From NCBI GenBank assembly GCA_021234155.1, contig JAJEKV010000062.1:2207305-2271304 (forward strand): a stretch of 64,000 nt of DNA, written 5' to 3'. A program made the position numbers and the translations under genes. This DNA is from Isoetes taiwanensis (lineage: Eukaryota > Streptophyta > Lycopodiopsida > Isoetales > Isoetaceae). The notes beneath the pieces were generated by a model that saw only the letters and a program-made list of their open reading frames with translations, made no database searches and was not told the DNA's origin. Of this stretch, positions 1 through 10,803 are shown piece by piece. Within the stretch, counting starts at the first letter, position 1. Each line of letters opens with the position of its first letter.

Positions 1-960
1 GATCTACCATTGATACACTACCATTCTTTGAACATCGTATTCTCCACTTGCACTTAAATGATATTCCATGGATACTGATTGCAACATAATTATGTACCAC
101 TACCATCTTTGATCTAAAGATAAGAACTATCTTGCCCGCAAAGTGTTGCTTTCTCGGAATGCCCCCCAAAATATGTTAGCATCTTCTACGCACCCAAGGA
201 AAACTGAAGAACAAGCGCTAACTACAACAACCCAAGCAAATCTCAAGGTATATGAGATAGGCTAGGCCTCACTCTACTGGCATCATAAATCACCAACATA
301 ATCATTCTTACACAAGTCTTTTGAGATTATAGAAATAGAGATAACAAATAGGAGAATCACATAATCATAATCAAAATATCATACTTCAACATAATAATAT
401 TCAACTGATCAAGAAACATACTCACACTTCAAGAACTTTGCCCAGATGTCATCTTCCAAATTTGGGCCTCCCTTCTACACGAATTTTGGCTATCTTATAG
501 AAAACTCTACTTGATCCTAGCCACTAGATCTAGGCAAATCACAACCTTAGATCCAAATTCTAACTACCATAAGTTCACTAGATTTTGCCACCTCAACTTC
601 AAATCTAGGTCATCCAAACTTCTTTGCAACTACCATGCTTCCCAGTTCATGACACATCATCAAATTATCAACCATTGAAAATATTTCTTAAGGACTTTAA
701 TACTCCTTCAAGTCCATAGGTTCCACTTCAAAGACATCATAAATGCTTCCTCCACAATATTTGCACATTTTTTACATTTTCTTCACATTACACCCATATA
801 ATTCTTCATTTATGCATACATTTCATAAATTTAAGCTCATTATGCAAAAATAGTCAAGATAAAACACACAACACCTTCAAAATTATCTCTGACAAGGGAA
901 GCCGGTTTATCACAAACCATTGCATTATTGCTAGCTACTCAAGGTTAAACACACTAAAAG
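1..960. other. No gene recognised; AT-rich remnant sequence
   Basis: AT-rich sequence without a long reading frame, repeat array or recognisable motif. It lies directly before an integrase fragment on the plus strand and is probably decayed retroelement interior. Confidence 0.4.
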
Positions 961-961
961 T

Positions 962-1481
962 TCATCTTATTACCCTCAGGGCAATGGCCAAGCAGAGTCA
1001 ACCAATAAAGTTCTCAAGTCAATTCTGAAGAAGACTATCAGCATTTCAAAAAAAAAAAAAAAATTGGCACCTAAAACTCCATGATGCACTTTGGGCCTAC
1101 AGAACTACTATTAAGGCATCCACCAAATGCACATCTTTTAGTCTGGTCTATGCTATAGAGTCTGTAGTGCCAATTGAATTAGAACTTCCATCACTCAGAC
1201 TAGCATACCAGATAAACTTAGAAATGGATAATGCTTTAAAGGAAAGATGTGTGAGATTAATGCAGCTTGAGGAGCACAGGTATGAGGCAGAAAATGCTGT
1301 CATGATTAAAAAAGACAAGGATGTTGCAGCATTCAAGGCTGCTCACAAACTCCAAGGCACTCTCAAATCGGGTGAGCTTGTTTTGAAATGGAATAAAGCG
1401 AGGAAAGACATAGCAACTAAATTTGAAAATCTTTGGGAAGGGCAGTTATTGGCACAGCAGGGAAAGATTCTTATTGGCTAA
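962..1481 (+). pseudogene. Ty3/gypsy integrase C-terminal fragment
   Basis: Translation from about 962 gives the end of a retroviral-type integrase core (YYPQGNGQAEST, matching the common HPQTDGQ-E region), then WAYRTT and VYAIESVVPIELELPSLR, the usual A-Y-G-x-E-x-V-x-P-x-E segment of plant Ty3/gypsy integrases. A basic linker and a GELVLKWNKAR-type GPY/F-like motif follow, ending at a stop at 1479-1481. A run of 15 A at about 1048-1062 shifts the frame. No RT, RNase H or zinc-binding part lies upstream in the window, so this is the 3' tail of a larger element. The assignment to Ty3/gypsy is firm; a Tat/Athila-like clade is a guess. Confidence 0.75.
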
Positions 1482-1820
1482 AAGATGTGCTTGATGGCAG
1501 ATAATTGTTGAATCCTATCAATATCCTACATTTGAAAAGGTATTGGCAACAACATGTTGCCTTAAGCTTGTTTAGTGAAACGATTATTTGGAATTTGTAG
1601 GTAGGATAGTTTAGTTTGCTTTGGTTGTCTAACATTGCAAAAAGCAAAAAAGAAAGCAAAAAAGAAAAAGGCAAAAACAACTCAGGAGTATCAGGTATGT
1701 AGTATTTGTTTTCAAATTTTAGTCTTTTGAATTCAAGATCCATACCACTAATGGAAGAACAGAAGATTTCTGCAGGTGTCAACTCATTCAAGGTTCAAAT
1801 CAAGTACTAATATTGCTCAA

Positions 1821-1833
1821 GCTCTGAATTCCA
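1821..1833 (-). other. Degenerate tRNA-iMet primer-binding site of the minus-strand LTR element
   Basis: On the minus strand the sequence TGGAATTCAGAGC directly follows the putative LTR end (..CCCCTACA). It resembles the usual plant PBS TGGTATCAGAGC with one small insertion/substitution. This supports reading 1834-4265 plus 47628-47848 as a 5' LTR of a minus-strand element. Confidence 0.4.
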
Positions 1834-4265
1834 TGTAGGGGCATTTGGATTTGCAGTCATTCATCCCATACTCATTCATTTCTTCTCGTTCACCCTCATA
1901 TCTATAGCTGCTGCCATTCCTGCCACAATAGCAGCTCATCTGTGCTAACAAATCTTTTGTCACATGCAGGTGCACCCTGAGACATTCACTCCACACTCAT
2001 CTGCACAAGAGTTGCCCTTAGTCCACATGAAACACTTCAAATCTTCACTCTTTTCCACCAGATCCATTAAACTACTGTCACATTCCCATCCAGCAGCTCA
2101 TATTCTTTACTACTGATTACACTTGTCATGTAGGTTCATCTGCAAATCACTTCCATGTTCATATCCATATCATACTGAAATCTACCACCACCATCTGTTT
2201 TTCAATCCATTGCAGGTCCATTGAGCTGCCAAGCATATCTCCAAATTGGCAGTTAGCTGGAATTCAATTCTGATTATCAAATAAGAAACAAGAGGCTGGG
2301 GGAACAACCTATTCTTTTAGTTTGGCATAATGCTGCCATGCTATGGCAGCATGGAAGAGCAAGACACATTTTCATACTCTCATGCTCACACTTTGATTTG
2401 AACTTAGATATACAAGGAGAATGCATCTTTGCACACTTTGATAAGAAGACTTGAAGACCAAGGTGAGGACATTTGACAAAGGTCACACAAGCAAGCCATG
2501 GAAGGTGATTCAAGCAAATGTTGAAGAGTTGAAGACCCCTTGAAGAGTTCTTGGTATGTGATGCTACTATTTGAATTCTTGGCATAACTACATTTCTTGA
2601 TTCCCATCTTAAACCTTCCATATCCCTTACCATGAAATATGCCCATGAGAACCCAAGCTCCATGCCTTAAGGCAAATTGGCCTAGAAGATTTTTTCTAGT
2701 CAAAACTTCTCCTTAACATGTCGTTCACATCCCACACACATTTGCCATACCATCACCATCTCATTGAAGCACAAATCTCCACTTGACTTGGTCATACACA
2801 TGGTCAAAGGTCAAATTCCTCTCTCTAGAAGTCAAATGGTGAGAGAGATTGCAAAATTCCTAAGGGACGCAATTAAGAGTCAAATTTGCCTAGAAAATGC
2901 AAATTATATGCATTGGTACTTAAATTGACCCATGATATCATTCAAAAAAGGCCAAGTCACCATACATGTTATTACCATTGCCATGTCACATCATACATGT
3001 GTCACCCCCTTGAAATGCCATCTTTAGCAAAAATTCTTCAATTTAAAGTGTATAAGTTCATAAGGGTGACATATTATCTTGCCACATCATCACCTACACC
3101 TCCACATCATCATCCACATGCCATACACATCATCTCCACATCTTCTCATGTTTTGACTAGAAAAAATATTCTTAGCCAAGTTGTTTGACACCTCATCACT
3201 CCCACTTGCTATGTCATCCTTGCATTGCCAATTCATCATGCCCACATGCCACTTCACCATTCTTATACCTCTTTTCAAAGCAAAAAATTAAAAAACCCCT
3301 TTTGCAAAAAAGATTCCACCATCCTTGAGAGCATAAAAAAAGATCCTTTTTGCAAAAAAGAAATTCAAACAATTCGTTTATTTAGGCCATCATATATGAT
3401 TTCTTGGGAATCGTGCCAGACCATGTTGTGCAAAAAATTTCCTATCTTACCCCCCCCCCACAAAAGCCTAGATTTCCCTGCCAAACTCCCCCGGGCGTGT
3501 GGGGCGGTGGAGATACCGAGGCCCACGTGGATATAGCACGTATTGTTAATGATATTGATTTTATTATTCCTTATATACCCTTGCTTCCATTTCGAGTTGG
3601 GCCTGTGGGATATTTCACAGGTTTTGCCTAATCTTCAAGAACTGCCAAGATCCGCCAAAATTGCCTGAAACAACCTCTCAATCATTACCTTAAGACGTCG
3701 AATTGGCCTGTGGCACACGAAGAACCCATCAGATAAGCTAAAATACAAAATTCCAGGCATGGATTTGCCAAGAACGGGGTTAAACACGGGAATTTTAAAA
3801 GGGGGTTTTTTTTCTCAGAAGATTTTCGAGGGCTTTGAGGTGAAAGACGGATCAATTACCTTGAAGAAGGACCGGTTCATACATCTGGAGCTTGATTCTG
3901 CCTTCCAAACATGATGTTTTGCATGAATTATTGACAAATTTGTGCTATTTACTTGATTGTATACCTTTTATCCTGTGCCCAAAACTTAGAGCTTGGGATT
4001 ATTATTGTTTGCCTGTGTGATCCTGAGTTGAATGAAAATCCGAGCCTTGTTGATAAATTGATGAGTGCTTCCTATTGATTTTGTGACAGACATCATTCCT
4101 ATACATTACTTAGCCTTTGCATCTCATTTCGAGAAAGGGAGAAACTCTCTGCCAGGGATATTTACCAAAAATTGACCTGGTCAGGAATGCTTATTTGACA
4201 AGTTTGCTTTTATCAAAATCTATCTGACTTTTTTTCCAACATCCTTCAAGGTCCTGCGCAGCTCT
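1834..4265 (-). mobile_element. LTR-like region, larger part (split by the CACTA)
   Basis: Non-coding stretch whose minus strand can be aligned in blocks with 61185-64000 on the plus strand. Shared landmarks are an ATATCCCACAGGCC block followed about 25-30 nt later by GTATATAAGGAA (TATA-box-like), a GGCACG-ATCCCAAGAA block, and AAGAATAGG-TG-TCCCC near the far end. The minus-strand 3' end would be CCCCTACA at 1834, next to a PBS-like site. The 5' start (TGTTAGAGCC) lies at 47848, beyond the CACTA. Together the parts make a TG..CA unit of about 2.65 kb. LTR identity is inferred, because the second LTR of this element is outside the window. Confidence 0.45.
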
Positions 4266-4705
4266 CACTACAAGGGATCGTCGACGTCCAACGACGTCGC
4301 GTCGTCGATGAACGACGGATCGCCGTCCGAACATCGACGACATCGCTGCTCAACGACGACAACGTCGTTCGGCGTCGTTCACGCCGCTCAACGACGGGGC
4401 TCGGGGCCGACGTGTTTTGGTTCGCTGCGTGGCATGGTACGCCGCCACTGGCGGCAGGCTCGTGTCAAAACACGCCGCCTAAACGCCGCTCAACGACGTT
4501 TCCACAGAAATCTGACGCCGCTACCGCGTGGAAATGGGCGGTTGCCGGGCGGCACCGCGTGTCAAGACGCCGCCACCGCTGCCGCCGTTGAACGACGTTG
4601 CAATAACGCCGACGGTCACGCCCGCTCGCGTGGCATGGTGCTGGTGCCAGCCGGGCTTTGCTGCGGCCCGCATTACGTCGCCAGCCTTAAACGCCGTGAA
4701 ACGAC
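4266..4705. repeat. Left CACTA terminus and subterminal AACGACGTC array
   Basis: After the CACTACAAGGG terminus come dense, imperfect repeats of AACGACG(T), CGTCGTTC and GCCGCTCAACGACG in both orientations. GC content is far above the neighbours. In En/Spm elements such repeats are bound by the small TNPA-type protein; that role is inferred here. Confidence 0.7.
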
Positions 4706-4736
4706 GAGACACGAGGAATTTTTTTTTTTGCCAAAT

Positions 4737-4763
4737 AAAACCCTAACCCTAACCCTAACCCTA
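4737..4763. repeat. Short (CCCTAA)4 telomere-like run
   Basis: AAAA is followed by three CCCTAA units and a fourth degenerate CCCTAC. This is the TTAGGG type, not the TTTAGGG type usual in plants. It lies just inside the left subterminal array. It may be chance or a mobile-element-associated telomeric patch. Confidence 0.6.
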
Positions 4764-4796
4764 CATCCACGTTATAAGTGGATCCATCGATAGTAT

Positions 4797-5260
4797 TTGT
4801 TATTCCTATTTTTGAGTGTTCTTCCCTATCTTGCTATAATGGTCCTAAGCTTGAAGACCACCTTCGCGCGATATGTTCCTTCTAGCGGTAATCCTCCTCC
4901 TCCAAGGGAAGACAACTCCGGCAACCCCCGCTTTCTCCGGCCGAGAACCCTCCCTTCACCATCGGGCAAAGATGAGTGAAAAGGAGCTTCGATTGCACTA
5001 ACATCCGGCGCTCCATGCGGAACGACCGGGTAGAATGGCTCACCGAAAGCTAAACAAAGAGAAAACGACATTAATGGTGCGGATAATGATGCAAATGGTT
5101 GCATCAAACCGGCCACGCCCCTCGATGGACATAAGTAATGTATAAGCTTTTTTTATGAATGGAAACAATAAGTTTTTATCTATTTGTGTTGTCGCTGTAT
5201 AAGCTTATTTTATGAATGGGAACAATCGCTTTTTATTTATTTGTGTTATTTGTATTGTAT
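4797..5260 (+). other. Possible short terminal unit of the CACTA, unrecognised
   Basis: A reading frame with ATG at 4839 gives a proline-rich peptide of about 46 residues, then a frame change leads to a stop near 5140. A duplicated segment with TGTATAAGCTT and TTTTATGAATGG (about 5138-5165 and 5196-5225) looks like a 3' UTR. The minus strand also has an open frame here (4826-5116). I do not recognise a family and cannot decide the coding strand. Confidence 0.2.
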
Positions 5261-5284
5261 GTTGTTTCGCTATGTTAAACAATC

Positions 5285-5440
5285 ACGCTTGGTCGCTTAA
5301 CGACGTTATGATCATTTGACGCCGTTAAACGACGTTATGATCATCCTCAAGCGGCATATGATGGGGCATCGACGGCGCCAAGGCGATGTGGCATGCCTAG
5401 GTGTCGACGACGCCGTCGCCTTTACGTCGTTAAACGACGC
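5285..5440 (+). promoter_or_regulatory. Internal AACGACGTT array ahead of transposase unit
   Basis: Repeated TTAACGACGTTATGATCAT and TTAAACGACG elements lie about 100-250 nt before a likely 5' exon that ends CTTCATAAG at 5531, followed by a GTAAG splice donor. Similar arrays precede other units at 22230, 29433 and 41395, so this one may act as the promoter module of the transposase/SET unit. Confidence 0.45.
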
Positions 5441-5637
5441 CAAATATGGCGGGAACCCGCCGCCGGGTTATTTACTTTGTTATTTTCACTCGCTTGTTTC
5501 GGATTTTTTTGCTCGTGGGGTCTTCATAAGGTAAGATCTCTGCTTTAATCTTTGTGTTAGAGTTAAACACCTCCAAATGCTAATAGATTAGAAGATTGAA
5601 TCTTGAAAATATGTTAAAAACTTGAGGGATGCATGAT

Positions 5638-5817
5638 CAAGGTACTGGTCGGCTCCATCCCGAATGGAGAAGACTAGATGTATCGGGTTTATGCACCTCA
5701 GAACAGAAGTTTCAATCTTCATAGATTACAAAAGATTTGAAAGGTTGCGTGAATATAAGGTACTGGTCGACTCCATTTCAAATGGAGAGGACTAGATGTA
5801 TCGGGTTCAGGCACCCT
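5638..5817 (+). repeat. Two copies of a ~120-bp intron repeat
   Basis: GGTACTGGTCG-CTCCAT, then ATGGAGA-GACTAGATG and TATCGGGTT, occurs at about 5640 and again at about 5759. It sits just downstream of the splice donor at 5532. A related repeat (GGGCATGGTCGGCT, GGAGAAGACTAGGTG, TTCCGGGTCC) is tandemly arrayed at 41.8-42.2 kb in the equivalent position of the kinase-like unit. Confidence 0.65.
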
Positions 5818-5975
5818 TCAATCAAATGCTTTCTAAATATCATAAACGTTGTATATGAATCTGAATCTTAAGAATAAACATTTGATAAAATCATGAAAAA
5901 AGCATGGATATTTATATTTATTATATTATTACATGGTTTTTTATTAATATTTTTATTGTTTACTAGAAAAACAAC

Positions 5976-6520
5976 ATGGACGAACGTCAGAAGGAATTTG
6001 AACGTAAAGTGAGACGTAAAGCTTTTGAGAAAGTTACATGGCGACTTGCGCAAGAATGTTACCCCAACAATTGCCACAAATAGTCCAATTAGACCCAGTG
6101 GACCTAGTCTTCCTAGAGGCTGGGGTGGTGTGCATGAAATGAATGCCGCCGATGTATGTACCATAAACATGTTTCGAATGATTAGTTAACTTTATATCTT
6201 GATGTTACTTTTTTTTTTTGCAGTTGTACTTGACAGAGCGGTTATATTGCAATTGTTCGATGTGCAAAGGACAAATAAAACGGATGAGAAAGACTGTCCT
6301 CGACCATGTTGACAAATATGGTGAATGCCCGACAAATCCAAAGGTTTCTGACGCACATGTGGGGTATTCCAATGAGGTATAATACACGAATCTTATGAAC
6401 TCAATCAACTACTCTCATGTACTTGAATCGATGTCTTAACTTAGTTTGCTTGTATTTTGTTAGGAAGAAATTGAGAATGAAGTGAGCTCAAGCAAGATAT
6501 AGATTTTGGGGTTATGTTGT
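5976..6520 (+). pseudogene. Exons with transposase-associated-like Cys motif (TNP2 N-terminal region?)
   Basis: ATG at 5976 opens a basic, charged exon. After a frame change near 6057 it continues to a donor at 6154 (GTATGT). The next exon (6224-6376) starts after TTTTTGCAG and encodes LYLTERLYCNCSMCKGQ then HVDKYGECP. The C-x-C-x2-C spacing followed by a distant H and G resembles the transposase-associated domain that precedes TNP2 in CACTA elements. An intron with GT..AG ends (6377-6463) leads to a Glu-rich exon. The PLE chain now separates these exons from the TNP2 body. They could instead belong to the SET-like protein that follows. Domain call tentative, coding nature likely. Confidence 0.5.
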
Positions 6521-6689
6521 CATTGGAAGTAGATGATGTTGATACTATGAATGCGCTCATAGAAAACCCTACAAAAAGAAAGCCATCAACTTCCTCAAAG
6601 AGTATCCCATTACGTGATAGAACTTCGTCGTGCAATGGCCGCTTGCCAAGATTGGAGGGAATGACAATGTTCATCAAAATTGGAATGTA

Positions 6690-7300
6690 CTAGATCATGT
6701 CAAGAAAATAATCTTCCACCTTCACTAGTCCATTTGGTCCAAATTTTACGGATAAAGATCGTAAGAAATTCAATGCATGGCCTAGAGGCAAGCCAATTAT
6801 TTATGGGGAGCAATTTACATATTGGGGTAGGCGCAGACATGATTAAAAATAGTCGGGTCCTGTCCGGCCTCGATTATATATTATGACTAGTGTGAAAGTC
6901 AAAGATGGTAATGACTGTTCCTTTAATGCCATATGTAGGTCCCGAATATAACTTCGCATTACTTGGCATAAATTGAGTAAGCATCGATGGCGCATGCTCA
7001 TCTATGGCCTAAATTCAAATGCACTAACAATATCTAAGCCCGGTGACTACGCAAGCTTCACATATATTGATGGTCGCCCCTCGGTTGCATGGAAACCTTG
7101 CTCATTTTATTAATAGCTCTATCGAGAATCCTGAAGCTACCAATTGTGAATTTGTCGAGGCAAACAAAGACCAAGAAGATTTTTTTAGCCGTAAAATTGA
7201 CGGGAGATATATCATGGTTTATGCTATAAAAACTTTGTGTATTGGTGATGAATTGTTCATTGAATATGAATACGGTAGACCAATACCGGAGGTCCTTTGA
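6690..7300 (+). pseudogene. SET-domain-like protein segment (captured histone methyltransferase-like)
   Basis: The strongest part is the frame ending at 7300. It holds GNLAHFINSS, then NCEFVE, then DGRYIMVYAIKTL and GDELFIEYEYG. This follows the order of the SET C-terminal half: the N-H-S/C AdoMet-binding segment (here NSS), the NC-F pair, the A-x-R-x-I-x-x-G-E-E-L segment (here GDEL) and the Y-x-Y end. Upstream, in another frame, LHIGVGADMIKNSRVL could be the G-x-G start of SET. At least one frameshift (near 7070) separates the parts. A complete SET core with post-SET cysteines is not seen. It lies on the plus strand between the Cys-motif exons and the PLE chain. Fusion to the transposase unit or separate cargo gene are both possible. 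Confidence 0.55.
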
Positions 7301-7347
7301 TGATGTACTCAAATTACTCATATAATTTTCGTCGGAATGCACCATTT

Positions 7348-7476
7348 TTCTTCTTCTTCTTCTTCTTCTTCTTCTTCTTCTTCTTCTTCTTCTTCTTCTT
7401 CTTCTTCTTCTTCTTCTTCTTCTTCTTCTTCTTCTTCTTCTTCTTCTTCTTCTTCTTCTTCTTCTTCTTCTTCTTC
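7348..7476. repeat. (TTC)n microsatellite, left end of first PLE chain
   Basis: About 43 uninterrupted TTC units. It forms the left border of the first chain of Penelope-like elements; the element sequence starts immediately at GAATATGTTC. Confidence 0.95.
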
Positions 7477-10278
7477 GAATATGTTCTTACAAAGACTACG
7501 GTCAGATAATGCAAAAAAAACATTTAAAAGCCTCATTCAGTGTAAGGACATGTCTCCCAATATCTATCCTGGTGTTTTATGCCAGGCCACATCAGGTACT
7601 CCTACTTCCATTATCCCTTAGCATAATCAGCCATTCACAATATAACTTAACTTTAGATCTTATCATCATTATTATTTAGCATTTGTACATGAATTTGAAA
7701 GCGTAAGATATAAAATATAATCTGAAGTGTAAAAGTGTACAGTAGAAAGTGTAAAATGTAAAATATATGAAGTATAAAGTAGTAGTTACATTCCTGTATT
7801 TCATAGTTCTATTTCTCTCGTCTCCACTTATCATTTCCGCGTTAACGCCAACTCTAACAGCAAAAGAGAGACAATTAGAGGAGAGAACCCGTACCTGCAG
7901 CCAACCAATACACAATTAGCATGATAATGGTAAATGTGCAAGGGCCAAAAGGTACATTGGGTCTCTCAGTTTATCACTGATCACCAATTGTATCCTTTTG
8001 CCCTGAGATGACATTTAACAAGAAATGACACTGGAGTATTAATCTTCCCATTTGATCTCAAGTATAACCATTAGATGAGAACTAATTTCTTAGTCCCAAA
8101 TCTAGCTGGTTATTATGATCTCAAAAATATAATTTTAGCCTTGATCATCATACTCAATTTCATAGGATATCCTAACATTTTTAACATTTTAACTTCCTTA
8201 GTTTGATCTCAACTTTTTATATCCAACATATTTCAGATTTTTTCAGGCATCATAATCACTTCCAAAACGTATCACGATGGAATATAAGATTTAGACTATA
8301 AACTTTTGAATATAATAACTTAAGCATGTCATCTTTGACAGCATTTGAACAACAAAGTAGCTAACCATAGAGCTCATCCATGAGCCGAAGCATCAGAGCA
8401 TGATCTTGCATCTTACATGATAAATGAGCACTCTTTTTTTAGCTTAATAGGAATACTAGCAAGCTTAGATTCACCATGGCTGGAACTAAGCATTCAGGCC
8501 AAAGACCTTTATTACTATAGGCTAACCTGAATAGATGCACTCCACAATCATATTTCTTCCCATATGAGCGTTCACATTACACCGGAACAGAGCTGCATCA
8601 AATGTCTAAGGCCAAAAAAGCCAACAACTGTACGCCACAGCTAAGGGAATCATTTTCAAATTGGATGGTTGCAGTAGAAACCTGTTTCAGCATAGAGCCA
8701 TTTGCATCAGATATCTCTATTTGTATTATACATCCGTTATCCAAGGATCAAAGGCGGATAGGAATATGAATGCCAGCATATCTATTACCAGGAATACTAG
8801 GAAACATGGCAGATCCCTTGAGTTAAAAAATCGCAATTGTTTCATACAGATGCCACATAAGTTGCTTTTCTAAGCACAGGTCGGCAATAATAGCCTTAAA
8901 TGCATTTCGAAATTTTTAACTGTGCTAGAAGATACAGTATGGCAAAACAGGGCAAAACGTACCTTGTAATGCTGCTATTTTGCAAAGTCCATGAGCTCCA
9001 GAGCAAGTTTGAAGCTCAAAGCACAAAGTTTTAGATCTTCTTGACCATTTTCGAAATCATCTTCGTGTCTTAGATAGCTGTCATAGCCCAGAACATCAAA
9101 GCAACATTGGCTTAGATCAAAATCCATTTCAAATGGATACAACATTCGCTCTGCATCCACAGATCAGGAGCAGCTCCTATGATTAAAGATTTATTTAGAT
9201 ATATGGAAAAGCCGCTATGACATCCATTTGCAAAATCATACCTTGTGTTTCTGATTATTTTGCTAAGGCCACGAACACCAGAGCAAACGGCGTGACAATA
9301 ACTCTGGTTTCCAAGCTCCAAGGCTATTGGCTTTGCAATCGGCTTGCAAGACAAAGCCTAGTTTTCAGAAGCAACTACTCTTATGTAGCCGGCTACATTA
9401 GCATAGAGCGCCAGTTTCTTATGGGCGCCAAAATGCACGTCTCCAATATCTTGTATTTTTCTCAATAAAATGTTAACATGTGTTTTAAGCCAAGAAAATA
9501 ATTCCTTTCGAAACTATTTCCTTTAGAAAATATGACTTTATATCATATGCAAATAAAGGCCTACTCTTAATTTAAGGCCACAATTGCAATTGCCAAGGCC
9601 ATCGTACCATGAAATCATATAGGACCATTTATCCAAAAGTTGCCATAATATAGTGTTCTAGAAACCATCACCAAGCATTTAATGTGGTATAAATTAGTGT
9701 GTACGTAATTGCATATTTTATCTTTTTGCATATTACTATGGTTCTCCCATCATTCCATAGTCATTGTCAACATTAAAGTAGTATGCAATTTTCTATTTCT
9801 CAAATAAATGTCCCATTCAAACATTAATATATTCCCATGTCCAAGTTTTCCATTATGAGCACAAATAGACAACCAAGAGGAATTCTCCAAGTTTGCATTA
9901 TGCCAAATCTCTTCTTCTTAAGACAAATTGCCTTAATCCAACTTGCATCTTAGGCATATGCCCCAAATTGCACCCTAGGCATAATAGTTAAGAATTTCCC
10001 AGATAATTTGCCAAAGCAATCCCTTTAGAGGATGTGGCACTATAACCTATGTCATTGGCCAGTTTCTTAATTTAACGCCACAATTTTAGAGAACCACTTA
10101 GATTTCTAGTGGTTCCATAATATGGATCTTTAAAGTCAAATAACAGCATAGATAGATATATAGTAACCATGATGTAAAATATTTCAGTTGCTAGCATTCA
10201 AAATGCAACTGATATCATATAAATTCGTGTTTCAATGATTTGAATCTCTGAAGAGAATGAAGAACGAAAGAGAATATT
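7477..10278 (-). repeat. Pseudo-LTR (left) of deleted PLE
   Basis: Starts GAATATGTTCTTACAAAGAC right after the TTC tract and ends GAGAATATTCTC before the next tract. It contains the conserved CCTGG/CCAGG hairpin at about 7569-7588 and a long imperfect hairpin at about 7944-7999 (AGGGCCAAAAGG paired with CCTTTTGCCCT). Confidence 0.8.
8975..9354 (-). other. ORFs in pseudo-LTR, preserved in both copies
   Basis: Minus-strand frames give MDFDLSQCCFDVLGYDSYLR and a following acidic stretch (8975-9160), and upstream LELGNQSYCHAVC (9112-9354). Both recur in the second pseudo-LTR at 12261-12470 and 12472-12657 with few changes. Splice-like GT and AG signals lie nearby (ACAAG|GTATGA; ATCATAG|GAG). No family is recognised; it may be an exon of the element or a captured host exon. 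Confidence 0.35.
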
Positions 10279-10342
10279 CTCTTCTTCTTCTTCTTCTTCT
10301 TCTTCTTCTTCTTCTTCTTCTTCTTCTTCTTCTTCTTCTTCT
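10279..10342. repeat. (TTC)n microsatellite between pseudo-LTR and PLE interior
   Basis: About 21 TTC units between the left pseudo-LTR and the PLE interior end CCCACAATCCCTCC. The equivalent tract in the full copy is at 32178-32229. Confidence 0.95.
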
Positions 10343-10385
10343 CCCACAATCCCTCCCTCAGGATGTAGGACAACTCTTTTTATAA

Positions 10386-10427
10386 GGAAAGCAGGACCCT
10401 CCCTATAAAAAGAGGGGTCCTACTTCC
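10386..10427 (-). other. Conserved terminal hairpin of PLE interior (deleted copy)
   Basis: AGGACCC pairs with GGGTCCT across a short loop, with partial extension of the stem outward. The same hairpin is present in the full copy at 32274-32303. In the sense (minus) direction it lies just before the (GAA)n tail. Confidence 0.6.
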
Positions 10428-10803
10428 TTACACCAGAAGAAAGCAGATTAATCTGCATGAGATATTGAAGTTTTGAAATTTAGAGTATTAGGTACATTTG
10501 CCCTAATCTCTGTGCCATGGCACTATGGACCAAGGTCTTTTTTTTAAAAAATCTTAATATGTACGTACAGCACAGTGGGCCATACATACCATGGATAGCC
10601 AGATATAATATAATGCATTATATCATTTAATAGGCTATGCGCCATTTACCATAAGGTATGGTAACAGAACCATTCAACTGTAATAGAACCCAATATCAGT
10701 TAATAATGCTAGATCCAAAAAAGGAATCAACATTATTTAATGGTTTCGGAAATGATGTGTTTGCTGAATACCTCCAGCAAATAGATGTCACAGTTTCTTC
10801 TTC

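Noticed and set aside
4521-4746. ORFs over the left subterminal array
   Set aside because: Produced by the GC-rich AACGACG repeats; no motif and no codon-like composition.
7297-7621. Long poly-Phe, poly-Ser, poly-Lys and poly-Glu reading frames
   Set aside because: Translations of the (TTC)n microsatellite; the same applies to frames over the other TTC tracts and to poly-Leu/Arg frames at 41.1-41.5 kb.
10248-10285. Hammerhead-like CTGAAGA..CGAAA with palindromic AGAGAATATTCTCT on the plus strand
   Set aside because: Wrong strand for the element's transcript, stem II has a single pair and stem I does not pair. The purine-rich context makes a chance match likely.
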